Counted from the stretch's first letter, positions 13,086 to 26,762 are shown. The stretch is DNA of 64,000 nucleotides from Edolisoma coerulescens (GCA_013397115.1 VWZW01002569.1:775803-839802), one strand, 5' to 3'. Notes: generated by a model from the letters alone, not told the origin. Numbers and translations are program-made.

Positions 13086-15140
13086 CATTGGGAATGAGGA
13101 GAATATTTCAAGCAAGGGTAGTTTTCCATACTTCCATAAACAAGATATTCAGCAAAAGGCACCCTCAGCTGCCCGAGCAGATTTTGTGCTCTGGAGACAA
13201 AAGACAAAGATTCTCCATAACCCTTGCACCATCTCCCATGTTCCCTGGTCCTTACTCAGAGTCTTGTCCAAAAGCTATTTCCCAACAATCTGACTTCCAA
13301 AGATTTAAAAAGAAAAAGTTTATACGGGGCAACTTGATTCTTTGCCCTGGGCTGTGAGGAGCTTGGAGTGCCTTGAGCTTGAAACGGAGCATGGAGTGTC
13401 TGTAGCACATGTCATTGCTCCACCTGAAAACTGAAACACATTTCCAGTTCTCTTAACCCAAGTGGAAATGCGGGCTTTAAAGGGATCACGATCAGATAGA
13501 GTAGGTGGTCATGCTTTTAGATGTGAAAAAACCTGAACAAATACCTGGATGCAAAAGGAATCTCATGCAATAACCATTTTAGAGTGCAATAAATTTATAT
13601 TTCATGACTTCTGGTTTTTATTAGTCATGTGCACCTTTTGTAGTTACAAATGAAGATTTATAGGAAAAATATTGCTAAACAAAAAGATCATTTAACAATC
13701 AGATGGGTGAGATAATATATCTAATTTTTCTTTTTCTTCAATACTACAAAGGCATAAAGATCAGCTTTTATTTTAAAAAGAGTAAATGTTCATTTCCAAA
13801 TGTTTTGAACCAAATTAGTCTACTCAAATTTGACATAAAAGTTATTTTTTTAAGTTGTCAGATAAATAAATTCTTAATTAAAAAAAGAATTACATGTGGT
13901 TTTGATATTCTCTTACAACAAATGAAGCCTCCGTTAATTTATATTTAATTTGCATTTTAAAGTCTAAAGAATAGCTGTATTCAAAGGAGAAATACTGGTT
14001 TGGTAAAAAAAATCATCTCATAAGCCTGCCTTAATCAAAACTCAAAATCTGGCAACAAAACATCACTGTGGAGCGTTTGCTTTATAAACCTCTGGGAAAA
14101 GGTTTTCAATGCTAATATTTCAAAATGAATAATTTTGTAGAGTTTCTCTATCATTAATAAGCTTGCCATTTTTAATTTAAAACATGAAAGAAACATTTGT
14201 ATTCTTAATAATAAGTAGATGGAATATTGTAAGCAGTTCAAGATGTTCTCTGAAATCATGAACATCACAGTCAAGAATGATCATGCAGGATCTGCCACAT
14301 TATATGGGAAAAACAAACTAAATGCTTCTGGTTTGACGATGAGATACCCATGAGTATTCACAGCGCATGTTTCAATTTTTAGTTTTATCTTTCTGCCTTA
14401 TCTCCTACTCTTTAGCAATTTTGGTGCCTGATAACTGTTTACATCCCTTGGCAGGCGCTATTGTGACAATTTCTATTGTCAGAAAGCCTTATGAGTCCTC
14501 TGTCCAAAAGCTGTCTGCCTATCTACCTAGATTTTCATTCTGAACCCACCTCAATACTATTTCTGTGCCCACTACAACCCCAGGGCTGGCAGAATGAGCG
14601 TCACCCAGCAAGGGGAAGGCAGAAGCACCAACTCTGTTTCCAGATGCTTCCCTTGCTGCCACTCTGGCAGATGGAGCGAGCAGGGCTTGCCTGCCAAACA
14701 TGGCATAACTCTACTCTTAGCTCAAGCAAAATCTTGGCTATGCTGAAACCTGTGGCACGTTGCCCACCCCCTTCAGCAGAGCCCAGCTTCTGGCACTGCA
14801 GTGGTGATGGGGAAGGACAAGACAGTTTGATTAATCAAGGAGGGCAATGGGCGAAGGAAGCAGAGGTGTCACCATGCACGTGGATGAGGAGAGGATCTGA
14901 AGGAAGCCAGGAAGCAACAGGTCTTTGGTCTTTGGTCTCCCTTGGTGTGGTATATAAAGATAGATGATACTCACAACATTTCTGAAATTATTTATTGACC
15001 AGAGTAGGCAAAACGGCACCGTCACCATTCTATTTTTCTTTATTATCTTAAGCCATTTATTCTTATGCCTAATCTGAGCCCTGTAACATTTCATCACTGT
15101 GCTCTTTGTTCCTCTTTACCCCAGCACCTTTCTTACTTCG

Positions 15141-15190
15141 CATCTTGCCATATTTGAAACTCATTCATCTTGCCATATTTGAAACTCGGA
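15141..15190 (+). repeat. 25-bp head-to-tail duplication
   Basis: Two adjacent 25-base units start at 15141 and 15166. The first 22 bases (CATCTTGCCATATTTGAAAC followed by TC) are identical between copies, and only the last three differ. This is a local tandem duplication rather than a microsatellite. Confidence 0.9.
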
Positions 15191-15364
15191 GGGTAAGATT
15201 TCTCAGAACAAAGATGCATCTCACTGAAACTCCTAAATAGCATTTCTGGCACATCCCTTGAATGCAAAACAATGAAATCAATACAAGTTTATTGTTCTCT
15301 TCCTATAGAAAGCGATGGCAGAATTAGGTTCCCCAGAATCTAGTATTCTCAAGATTTGATTGAG

Positions 15365-15412
15365 ATTGGCTCAGTCTTTGATTTTGTTATTGGCTCAATC
15401 TTTGATTTTGTT
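15365..15412 (+). repeat. 24-bp head-to-tail duplication
   Basis: Two adjacent 24-base units start at 15365 and 15389 (ATTGGCTCAGTCTTTGATTT then TGTT). They differ by a single G/A substitution in the CTCAGTC/CTCAATC segment. The site lies about 175 bases from the similar-sized duplication at 15141. Confidence 0.9.
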
Positions 15413-18400
15413 ATTTTTGGACCCTCTACGTTATGCAGCATTCCCTTGATTTTGAGACTGTAGATTTTGAAGAGAGCAGTTGAGACAAACAATTTCAAGG
15501 ATCTTTTCCCCACAAATTACTTTCCATCCTCCATCATCACATCAGAAACCATAGTACATACCATCATCAGCTCTTCCTTGGTGGGACACTAAGGAGCTGC
15601 TTGCCACCTGCCACCTAGCTCACGTCCCTTGCAAGTGACCTGCCTTAATATCAGCCCTTAACTGTTTGGTTTCTATTTCTCTTTTTTTTAGTTTTAATGT
15701 GACATGTCTCTCAACAAAAGCTTTAAACCACCAAGCTCCTCACTTTATCAATTTTCCTTCCTTTCGACAATGATATCTGGATTCACCCTCACAAAATGTA
15801 TGGTGGAAAGGGTTATGACCAACAGACCTGTCCAAAAGCAGGAGTAACTATACCCACACCTTGACTAACCTCCAGTGGCCATGGAGAACTGGACATTAAT
15901 TTTTTTCTGTATCAACCTCTCACTTGCTTGAAGACTAAATACCATGCTGGTTAACTTACTAGTTAACTCAGCTCATCTCCTGTGATTATTTTTCTACCAA
16001 GCTTGACACTTCTGGGCATTTTGATGTCCTTTCCTTCATTTATTTTAAACGTAATTTGTTCTGCACCATTGCATCATATGTTTGATTCTTCAGTGCAGAC
16101 TCCCTAGGGCAGATGTCAGCAACCCCACCAGAACAGCTTGCTGAACTGCAGGTTTATTTCTTAAACCTAGGATTATGTTTATTGCCAGTCACCCTACTGA
16201 TCTAATCTTAGCAGAATTTACCAGTGTACATCACTTCCTGCTTATCTGGACCTCCTGGAGGGCAGAGAACTGCACTCTTCCCAAATCGTCTTCCTCAGGA
16301 AGAAGGCCTCTCAGCTCCTGGCACCAAAGATGCAGTGTGCCATCTAAGATCTATCTCTCTTCCATACTGTAGGTGGTGACTTCTTCCCAAGCAGACTTTT
16401 ACTTATTCCTACAACTGCCCTGGGACTTCAGAAACACAGAGAAGCTTCAGAGGGGACTGACGACTGACAAACTTTACATGCATAGCAATAACATTTAAAC
16501 ACATATTAATTCACACACAGGTATTCTGCAACCTTGAAAAAATACTAGTACTTGAAAACAAATTAATAGAAAACTAGCAGCCTCTGATGTTTTCCGTGCC
16601 CTCAGATGAGTACCTCAGCCTTAAAGGACAGGGTAAAGTCTGACACCTACCAGTGTAGAGAGTAAATTCTGCAAAAGAAGAGGGAAATGAAATGTCACGG
16701 AGTAGCACAGGTAAAGATGTTATAGACAGAAGGGTTTTTGGTGAAGTTTCATCTTACTGCTTTCAGTACAACCTCCTAAAGTATTACTGAATTGCAAGTT
16801 TACAGATAAACTTGGTCATGTAAGTTTTTACTACGTCTAATAAATTCTTCTCCTATTTAGTGTTATATTAACAAATATAATTTGATTCTAATTCTCAGTA
16901 AATTCACAAGTAAACACTAAATAAAATAACACATTTAAAATAATAAAAATAATTTGCAAAAATATTCTGAGAATTCCGCAATATTCTACATCAACTACCA
17001 TTTAAAGTTGCTGATTTCATGTGAAATTATTTAGGAATGGAAAACTGAATGGAAAAAAAAAAAAGTGAAAATTTATTTCTAAAATATCAAAATTATAAAA
17101 TCCATATACTTAAATATTAAATATTAATATTTATTATTAAAAACATATTTTTCTCTAAATCTCAACCTTAAGCCTATGGGTTATCTTTACTGCCTTATAC
17201 CTTCCTATATGTTACTTTGCCAGGCTTTTCACACAGAAGCAGTAAACATCTTCCCTCCCACACTATCAGCTGCAATATCACTTCTTCAGGAGAGGTCGCC
17301 TGGTGATTGATATGCCTCAATGTCAAAATTTACACCAAGAACTTATTGGATAGATTGCAAAATATATTATAGGAGAAAATGGTTTTTTTTCCTCATAAAA
17401 ACTTCTAGACTTTAATTATTCCTTCCACTCTAAATAGCATGAGAAACCAAAATTAGAGATTTTCATTAAACCAAATAAAATAAAAAATAACCAAATTAGA
17501 CAAAATTTCTTAATAATTTATCCTAACTTAGAAATTCTAGGTTTTTTTCTCTTAATTTTAGATTTCTGATGTGACTTTTTTTTTAATTTAGTGTGCAAAG
17601 TATCAACATTTCAATTTAATATATTTTGATCATTAGAGTCATGCTAAATCATATTAACCACCTATACCGAAAGTATCAGAACTAACATATTCTCTGAAAT
17701 CTTCATTTCCCTACAAATGTTTTAAATATAAGAACAATATAAAACTAAAATCGCAAAGAAACTTATTCCATAGAAAGATTTCTTACTATCTATAGTAAAA
17801 AATGAAGTTCCATAATTAAATTATTTTACCTGTGAATATAACAGGTAAAATAAGAAGGGGAACAACAGAAGACAGAAAAGAGAAAGAAATCAGAATCTAG
17901 GGACGGCTGGGAAAAGATAGCACCTGACATGCTTTAATAAACTGTATTCTGCTCCCATCGTGTCAGGTTATCACTAAAAACCAAAAGTCTCTTTTTTGTA
18001 CATTCTGGGAACCTTTCCCGTATCACGCTGAGGCATTTACGTTTTACACAAATTAACACGTGACTGCTGTGCTAGATGGCTAATGGAATACATGTTTAAT
18101 AATGTGAAAGCTCAAAATCACTTAAGAGTGTCAAATGAAGTATCTTCACCTCCGCTGCCAAAAAGGCTGCCAGTGGTGTGTCAGAGACAATTTAGTTTCC
18201 AAATGAGTTGACTAGGAAACAATGGTGTCTCACTCTAGGAGGATGAGAAGATTCCCAGAAAAGAATCTGCTTCATTCAGTCATATCCACCACATCTCACA
18301 GAAGTGCTGCCAGATGGGTACCTTGTGCAGAAGACTACACGGAAAGAGTGTAATACATCACACACAGCTCCCGTGTCCTTATCCAAGAAGAGACACTTGT

Positions 18401-19057
18401 AGTAGTTGCCAGTAGAATCAATAGACTAAAATTAACCATCTGTTGGTTGAACTCAGTAGGACCCAACATGTACTGGAGTCAGAGGAAATGCAAGAGAGCT
18501 GCACTTTTTCTGTGCCTCAAAATTGCCTTTAACAGTCTTATAATCAATATAATTTGAGAACTCTAAAATATTGTTCAGCTATGCCAAGCTGGAACCACCA
18601 CTTTTGGATGTTTATATAAGACAAGGCCCACCACAGGACTCCCTCTTTTCTTTTTTCCCCAAGGGTGTAGGCAAAGGAGAAGAACATGTCTACTATCTAC
18701 TATCTACAATCAATGTCCATTTTCCCTTGAGGGGTGGCTCTCACCGTTCCCAGTAACACATGAGGGGTCTGTCAGAAAGATGAAGGAAACCCAGGACTGG
18801 TTTCATCACAATCTTCTTGTCTGATCTTGAAGAGTCAAGCTCTGTACCTAGTGACTCACTTTACCATCTGCTCAACATCATAGGAGTACTGTGAGGATAA
18901 ATACATTATGAGTAGGAGGCACCAAGTAACTACAGTGATGAAGGCAATATAGTATGTTGGCTACAAAAATGAAGGTGTAATTGTAGCTTATACTATGTTC
19001 TTCTGCAAGAGTAGTAAAGAAAAGCCAACAGAGGCTTTAGTAGGTGGTAGCTGCCAC

Positions 19058-19109
19058 AAAAAAAAAAAAAAAAGAAAAGAAAAAAAGAAGAAGAAGAAAA
19101 GAAAAAAAG
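19058..19109 (+). repeat. Poly-A / (AAG)n low-complexity tract
   Basis: An uninterrupted A run of about 16 bases passes into A-rich units with single G and then AAG triplets. No LINE or SINE body was recognised to its left, so I do not read it as a retroposon tail. Confidence 0.85.
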
Positions 19110-21044
19110 CTGAGAAGCTGCATAAGAGATATTGGTTCTATTTAGTTGTTAATTTGTTCACCTAAGAAGGACACTCGGGTTCAATTTTCCCCACCATCAG
19201 CTGTTTATTTTCATAAACTGGAAGAGCATCAACAACATAAACATAGAATAATTCACATTCAGTCCAGAAAGTACCAGTAGGTACTCACTTGGGCTGGGCT
19301 GTACTTGACTTCAAGGTCTTCCTGTGAAAAAATTGAAATAAGAAATTGAATCCATGTCTTCTGTGTTCCATGGCAACCGCTTTTTTTTTCAGTTTCAGTA
19401 ATTTTAAGAAGTAACTTTTCTTTTTCCCTGCACTATTTTTTTTTTCAATTAAATCTTTGCTGCATGCATCCTGATGGGCTTTTATTTCTTTTCTTGTGAA
19501 GAGGACATAAAGGGCAGCTTTAAATCTGAGAGACAGGTAACCGTTTATACCCTCATAAAATTTTTAGCTTCTTATACACACCATCACAGCAGTTTTATAT
19601 TTCATTCTGTTACTGAGAACACCTTGGTTACCAAGCTATCTTGGTGTGGTGAACATCTCACTCTTAAGAGTTGCTATTATTTTTCAATTCCATGACTGAC
19701 CTTATACACAAAAAATATGAAAGAGCAAACTGTTAAATTCTGCTGACTGTGATCAAAAATTTATGTCAATCAATGCCTCGATAATTTTATCTACAAAAAC
19801 AATTAGAATAGCTGCCTCTATACCCATGTCTTAATCATTATTTGAAAGTTCTGAGTTCCTAAAATTGTGTGCTTTACAAATTAAAAAAAAAATTCTGTTT
19901 TATTTTAAATGTTTCTTTCCCTTTTTGTTAATTAGCAATGACTGTGAGATCATTGTTGGAAATTAATCAACAACTTAAATGTGTATTTATTTTATTTCTT
20001 GTACATGGACTTCTTTAGAGGCTTGCCAAACAGTAATTGAACATTTGAATAATAATTAATTTAAATTTTTTACAACCCACAGACAAGTCACTGTAAAGAA
20101 TGGCATGCAAGCCTTGCTCCTTACCAAGGCTGAGAATTAACTGCCTAAATAAAAAGCTGTAAGTCCAGCTTGGCCACGATCAAAGGAATTATTCCAATGT
20201 CTCCACCCTTGATGTGTCAGGCGGACACCATGGGAACCCTACCTTGGCCCAGTATAATTGAATTACAACATTATTTACTTTGTGCCTTTTGCCTTTTTTC
20301 CACCAGCTGGTATCTGTATTGGTCTTACAAAAGAATAGTTTTAAAGGAGACAATTTAAACAGAATAATGGTTTCTGGTAATTTTCACAAATATAAATGCA
20401 TATATTCTTCTTGTGGGTTTAAGCTCCTAAATTATATTCTTTTCTTCAGGCTATTGTCTAGTATAATATTCCTTTAATGTTCTGTATTTGGAGAAACTTC
20501 ATAATTTTCAGGAAGGATTACATAAAAAATTAATTTCTTCTCTGAACCAAAAAGATGAAAAGAAATTTTTTCTCTCAAAATTTGAAACGCACACTTCTAT
20601 TTGAAAAACAGATCAGCCAATAGTGTCAGAAACCACTCTGTCCTGCTGTGCAAATCTATGACATAGCAGTGTGAAACCTGTCACTCCAATGCTTATTCCT
20701 ACTTCCAGGCACTCAGCAGGTGGTAAAGGCCTTAAAGCATCTCAGTAAACAAAAAGAGTATTTGAAATGCCATTTCATGTCATTGCTTATGTGGGAAAAT
20801 TTCCATTTAATCTTAAAAAGCTGATAGCACTTTAAAAATAACTTTTTTTATCTTTCTTTCCCCCTCCAGATTACTTATCAGTAATTATAACTAACACACT
20901 CTTCTCCCAGTTTGCATTCTGAGTTGCAAGTATCTGTCTATAGCCTTGATGGGAGCAGTAATCTTCACGAGTACATCTACATGATTTCACATGTACTTGA
21001 AATATCCCTTCTACTCCATGCAGAGCTGTAGCAAAAAGTACTCA

Positions 21045-21200
21045 AACAAAATACAAAAAAAACCCAACCCCCAAAGAAAAAACCCCCCAAAAAACCCCCA
21101 AAAAACAAAAAAAACAAAGCGACAACCAAAAAACCCCCACAAAAACCAAAAACAAACAAACAAACAAACAAAAAATGAAAACCAAACACCAAAAAAAAAG
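21045..21200 (+). repeat. A/C-rich low-complexity block with (CAAA)n
   Basis: About 155 bases consist mostly of A and C: runs of A alternating with runs of C, then a clean (CAAA)n section around 21151-21172. The open frames on both strands through it (Lys/Asn/Pro-rich on +, Phe/Gly/Val-rich on -) are artefacts of the composition. It ends about 45 bases before the 5'-truncated edge of the CR1 copy at 21245. Confidence 0.9.
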
Positions 21201-21244
21201 GTCTAAATGTGATAGATCACATAAAAAGTGATCTGACAGATTGA

Positions 21245-21434
21245 CAATCTGGAACACATTGCCCAGAGAAGCAGTGGATGCCCCAGTCCTGGAAGTGTTC
21301 AGCGCCAGGTTGGATGGGGGTTTTGGGCAACCTGGTCTAGTGGAAGGTTTCCTGCCTACGGCAAGGGAATTAAACTAAATGGTCTTTTTGATCCCTACCA
21401 GCTCAAACCATTCTGTGATTCTGTGTTTCTATGA
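21245..21434 (+). mobile_element. CR1 LINE, short 3' end
   Basis: About 190 bases match the terminal part of avian CR1: a tggaacacattgcccagaga-like segment, a gatgccccagtcctggaagtg-like segment, the ttggatgggggtttt segment, then lowercase-style consensus text ending in ACCATTCTGTGATTCTGTG and CTATGA. It is heavily 5'-truncated and its left edge abuts an A/C-rich low-complexity block. It lies antisense to NALF1. Confidence 0.9.
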
Positions 21435-23439
21435 AAATTATGTACACCTCAGCTAAAAGCTAATCTTTTCTTGCTCACAAAGCCTTTTCTTATAATCTTA
21501 TAAACATCAATTCAACATGCTAGGAAGTAATCCAAATGCGACAAGGATGGAATAGTTTGAAACATGTCAGGAGCTCGTGGCCTGCAATACAAACACCTTT
21601 GAAAGAGCAATGTTAATGACACAATATGAGTAGCAGCAAGCTGATGGACGGCAATGCAGCAGCAGCCTGCCATGGCGTGCCGTGACAGTTTTCTGGGAAG
21701 ACATCAGCTCTTGGGCCAGATAAACACTTAGGAGATGAGCAATGAGGGTGATTAGCAAACTAACCTGACATCTTGGTCTCCCTCCCAGCACTATACCAGG
21801 CAAAACAGGACTTTGAATACACTGTTCAAACACAGCAAATGAAAACAGTTCTAAAATAGATGGCATATGGCAGTTTTTCCACATTTGTTTGCATAGAGTG
21901 TTTTAGTTCAGAACCTGGGGTGTGCTAATGTGAACTTAATGAAAGGGTGAGTATAGAGGTGGTTATTGTTGTCTATCAATGGTTATCAGCAGTAAAGCTA
22001 ACAGACCCACTGTTCCAATTAATTTTTGGCTTCCCGCTCTGGTGTAACAGGACCTGAGGCAGACCAACGAAGTAAAACACTGAAAACTGTTCCTTTAGAG
22101 ATACAAAAATGTGCAGATCTTCTTCCTTAGAGTACTGCATTTGTCTGTTCAACTACTGTTCATGCACTATACTACTTAAGATAGATAGGTTTTGCAAGCA
22201 CCAGACTTTTTGTCTCAAAAAATAAAAATAATATTCATCTCTAGATTCACCAAAACATTTACGAAACTTTTCTCAAAGAACTAATGCTCAAGCTTCATTA
22301 ACTACCCGAACCATCTCAGAAAGAGGACAGCTGGAGTTGCAGTTATTACACTTGTGATGTGAAAATGTTTAAGAAGTGGAATCTTCTTTATGGATAAATG
22401 TCTTACATTTGATGATCCTAACAATTACTCAGAACGATTTTGGCTTTTACAGTTCAGATCAGCACACAGTTCACAACAACACAGCAAAATACAGCAAAAC
22501 ATGACTACCTAATGGCACTGCATTTCCCTATTTTATTGTGAAAAAGCACTTTACTATAACTTACAGCAAACTCTAATGCAGATATGTTATATTAAGGACT
22601 CAAGAATCTACACCTCACTAATAGTGAAAGGCCAAGCTATAGATTAATCTTTTAGACAGTGTCTAGAAAATATTAATAAAAGCTTTGTATCCATAAATTG
22701 AAATAATGCATTTCCTATTTTATGTTGCAAATAGCATAAAAATATTTTGTACTTTAGAGACTTAATATTTTATTAGCGCTATATCTGTCCCCTTAAAATA
22801 AGATATTTTATAAGGACATCTGAGAAGCTTTTTGGTTGTTGAAAAGAAAAAAAATCATTAGCAGAAAATTTCAGGTTGTTAAAAATTTGCTTTATTAAAC
22901 AATCTATAAAAACTGCTACATATCTCTTTATGTTTGCAGATTTTATAGAATATTATGGATTAGATATTGTTTAGGCAGGTGCAAAAGCATTTATGAAAGT
23001 GTATACTAGCAGACGGATGCATCAAAATGGGGTTAAGAATGATATCTCCTCAACTTAGGTCATCCATCAAGTGAGTGTCTCCTATTGGAATATCAAGAAC
23101 ACTCTGAATTTCTCAGTTTTGGTTCAATAATCCCATCTGACACCAGATCAGTTATCTTTATGAAGATAGAGCTGCAAGTGGCCTGGATTTTAATCTCATC
23201 TGTAAAGCAGACACAGTTTGCACTGCAACACTTTAATTTTATATGGGCAAAATCCAAACCACTTCTCTTAGAATGGCTTTAAAAACAATCTGTTTAAATT
23301 CCTTCCCTACTTGAAATATCAGAATTTTAGGGGATACTGCTTAGCTATTTTGACCACATAATCTACCTTATACTAACAAATTCAAATCAGAGTGATATGG
23401 CAGAACATTAATTCGTTTTATAAAAGTCCTATGACTATT
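21435..23439. other. Unannotated intron between two CR1 copies
   Basis: AT-rich sequence with no recognised repeat or gene. Confidence 0.6.
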
Positions 23440-24040
23440 GGGTGTTGATTGACAAGAAGCTCAACAGGAGCTGGCAATGTGCACTTGCAGCCCAGAAAGT
23501 CAATTATATACCAAGCTGCATTGACAGCAGCATGGCCAGCATTAATCTGCCTCTGTGAGACCCCATCCAGAGTATTGCATCCAGCTCTGGAACCCTCAGC
23601 ACAAGAAGGACAGAGATCTGTAGGAGCAAGGCCAGAGGAGGCCACCAAGATGATCAGAGGGCTGGAGCACCTCTCCTATGAGGACAGGAAGAGGAGTTGG
23701 GGTTGCTCAGCCAGAGTAGAGAAGGCCTGGGGAGATCAGCCTTCCAGTACCTAAAGGGAGCCAACTGGAAATCTAGAGAGGGACATATTACAAGGACATG
23801 TAGCGAAAGGACAAGGGGGAATGGCTTTAAACTGACAAACAGTATGTTTAGTATAGGTATAAGGAAGAAATTCTTCACTGTAAAGGTAGTGAGGCACTGA
23901 AACAGGATGCCTGGACAAGCTGTGGATGCCTCATCCCTGAAAATATTCAAGGCCAGGTTGTATGAGACTTTGACAACCTGATCTAGCGGTTAAAGGTTCC
24001 TTCCAACCCAAACCATGTCATGATTCTATAATTCTATGAT
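23440..24040 (+). mobile_element. CR1 LINE, 3' ~600 bp
   Basis: This is the longest well-preserved CR1 here. It starts in the region encoding the end of the reverse transcriptase ORF (TTGACAAGAAGCTCAACAGG, from 23448). It then passes through the tgtgagaccccatccagagt block, the gaggccaccaagatgatcag block, the ggacaagggggaatggcttt block and the ggaagaaattcttcactgta block. It ends with ACCATGTCATGATTCTATAATTCTATGAT-type terminal repeats near 24010-24040. A short deletion relative to my memory of CR1 lies near 23530-23560. Open frames on both strands here derive from the element, not from a host gene. It lies antisense to NALF1. Confidence 0.95.
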
Positions 24041-25268
24041 ACGATTCCATGTCAGTCAGCAAATTTCACGTCTAAGCACTAAGTAGATTTTAAAAACTAC
24101 CAGCATCAAAGTGATCAGTGACTAGGCAAATGCTGCATCCATGTAAGTTTCATTGCCCAGCAGCTCTAGTTTTATCTCGGGAGTTTTATACTGCAGCATG
24201 TAAAAGCCCAGAATTAATTAACCACATCACCTCACTACATCAGCCAAGTAGTAACGATGAAATTAAGTATTTAACATGTACAGTTCTTCCTGCATATGTT
24301 TTTAATATATCACAACATGTATATGTACACGCTATTTATCTTCAATGCATCAATAATCACTACAAAATCCATTTTTCTTACTTCAGAAGTACCATCAAAC
24401 TTGCTTTCAAATCTTAAAGAATTCATGATGCACTGTTAAACTTGGTGGGGGCAGGATTGTTCTGATACATGACTTTCTACAAAGAGACGTTTGTATGTTT
24501 TGCATTCATGCGTATATTAACATCTATCATAGAATCCTATGTTAAACAGAGATTGGAATCTTGAGTTTCAGCAGAATACTCACAAAACTGCAGAGCAAAA
24601 ATTTTACAAATAAAGGAAATAATCAGTTGACATCACAGGCAGAATAATAGTTTGTATTAGGAAGGAGAGAGCAATGAATCACAGTATTTTAGTCTCACAT
24701 GTTTTGGCCACAAGGCGCATACACTACAAAAGCAAGCTTCAGCCTCCAGTGCTTACATATACATGAACCTGCATCATTTGTACATTTTCCTTACAAAAAA
24801 AATACGGAGGAACAAAAAAAAATAGGGAGGAATTGTATATTAATATGACCATTTTATCTGAAACCAGAAATGCTCAGCTCATTTAATTTTCAGCAGAAAA
24901 TCCAAGAGCATTACTTTTTGTTATATACAATTAATAATAGTGGATAAAAAAATCTATGCTAGTCTTCTGGAAAGTATTGCCTTTGAGATCATTGTTAATT
25001 TTGAAAGATTCAAAATATATTGGGTTATTTTAAGTGAAGAGTTCATGGCTGAGGGCAATTGCAAGAAATGGCATTCAATTTATCATATACAATATTATTG
25101 TTACATAGTATTATTTATCTCAATACCTGGAACGTATCATTTGCTTTAATAATAAATGTGTATCTAAGGCTTTTCAAAATGTTGTTTACATTTTAGGAAG
25201 CAAACTAAGAACAAGCACTTACTTCCAGTCCTGTAATATTGCAGTGCCAGTAAAACAGTGGCACAAGG

Positions 25269-25282
25269 CACACACACACACA
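25269..25282 (+). repeat. (CA)7 microsatellite
   Basis: Short CA dinucleotide run in otherwise unremarkable intron. Confidence 0.8.
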
Positions 25283-26706
25283 GGGGTGCAAAAACAGTAG
25301 TAAAGCAATGTGTATAAATCTGCTACAGATGCTCATAAGCAAGCAAGGATAAAACAAATGGTTCTGCTTCATGTCTGAATTCCTTGCATGACCCATGGTA
25401 TCTGAAGTCTCAAACAAATGTCAGCCAGTGCAAATGAACCTGTCGATTTTGAATCAGAATCAAAGCCTTAGCATCCCCAAGTTATTCCTCACACTGTGCT
25501 GGAGACCAAAGTCAGAGACAGACTAACTTTTGGCACATTGTGTGCTCCTGAAAAAAAGGCTGAAAAAAATTTACTGATGGTGTAATAACATTTCCTGAGT
25601 CTGATGCAAATGTCTGGTTTGACACCAAAAAAGACTCTAAAACAATCAGATTTACAAAATTAAATTACTGCATATAATGCTTCAGTGTCTAGATTAGCTA
25701 TGACCTTTCTTCATCTGATGCCTTTCTAAACATGACGGACATTGATCTCCAGCTCAATATTGGAGAGAAGGCATTTAGGATTTGAAAATATAAATTAGGC
25801 TAATTCAGATGTGGTGCTCAAGTAAGGTGTGCAATTTAATTTCGATAATTCTGTCAAAACATTATTCAGTTGTAACTGTACCTTCCTAAATGTGGGATGA
25901 TAATTTCCTTTACAGGAAATAACTCAGAAAGGTTTCTAAGGAAACCAGGCAAGCACACCAAACTAATATCAGGTTTTATATGACAGTGAATATCACACAA
26001 GGAGAGTTGGAAGAGAATTTTCAAGGGAAAATGCTGTAAATGTGAATAAAGATAAATCGAGGTTTAAACACTGGCAGTGTTTGAGAATCTCTGCTTCCGA
26101 CTCCAGATATATTACTAGGTTAAGCAAAAAGAGGCATCCAACACATGAGCAGGAACATACACATGAACCAAAGCATGTGGGATACAATTTATTGACAAAA
26201 TCCAAATGGAAATGAAGGAAGGTGAGGAAAGGAAAATGCAGATTATTTTAATGGGAAACACTTTCAGAATGGGAAAAGTGAGAGAAGTGGGAGAAATCTC
26301 ACCACCACAGCAATGATAGGTGTTTTGGTGGTTTGATTCTGGTCAACTAAAATTATGGCAACCAGAGACACAAATTGCATGTAAGTAAATTAGATGGGAA
26401 TGTTTTTTTCATGCTCAAAGCACGTCCAGCCTGAACGCTGCTTAAAATCAGACTTCCAGACGCATGAAGGGGAGAGAGCACGTCTGGATTTTTGATTTTT
26501 CAAACTTCAGGGGTGCCTGAGTACTTCTAATTCAGCCTTGAATGACTTTAATTAAATATTCTTCTGTGGAGGCTGTTCCTTGCTTTCTTCCCCAGCAGAG
26601 TCAAACTGGTTCTTTAATGTGCAGGGACCAGAGGGAGGGAGGTGCCAAGCAGTGCCAGGCACTGACCAGGATTTAAGGTGTCCTGCTGTTTAGGGTGCAG
26701 GTACAA

Positions 26707-26762
26707 AATATTAAAAAAAACAAACAAACAAACAAAAAAAACCAACCAAAAAAAAACCCCAG
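26707..26762 (+). repeat. A/C-rich (CAAA)n tract
   Basis: A-rich sequence with CAAA units followed by ACCAACC and a short C run. It is similar in style to the block at 21045-21200 and shorter. Confidence 0.85.

Larger units (their letters stand above)
8269..21044. other. Unannotated intron with small repeats
   Basis: It contains only the low-complexity tracts and short duplications listed separately. Two less AT-rich patches (about 10860-11300 and 14490-14970) carry open frames without recognised domains. No tRNA, snRNA or microRNA hairpin was identified by eye, which does not exclude them. Confidence 0.6.

Noticed and set aside
19058..19109. Poly-A tract as a possible processed-pseudogene or SINE tail
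   Set aside because: No gene-like or tRNA-like body lies immediately upstream, and no flanking target duplication was found.
20977..21257. Hydrophobic Phe/Gly/Val-rich minus-strand frames that resemble membrane proteins
   Set aside because: They are translations of the A/C-rich low-complexity block and have no real sequence information.
23418..23950. Open frames of 67-101 codons on both strands
   Set aside because: They lie wholly within the CR1 element and are remnants or shadows of LINE sequence.
24525..24570. CATAGAATCCTATG, which looks like the reverse complement of CR1 terminal repeats
   Set aside because: Only one unit is present and the adjoining sequence does not continue as a minus-strand CR1 3' end. 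It is a small palindrome by chance.
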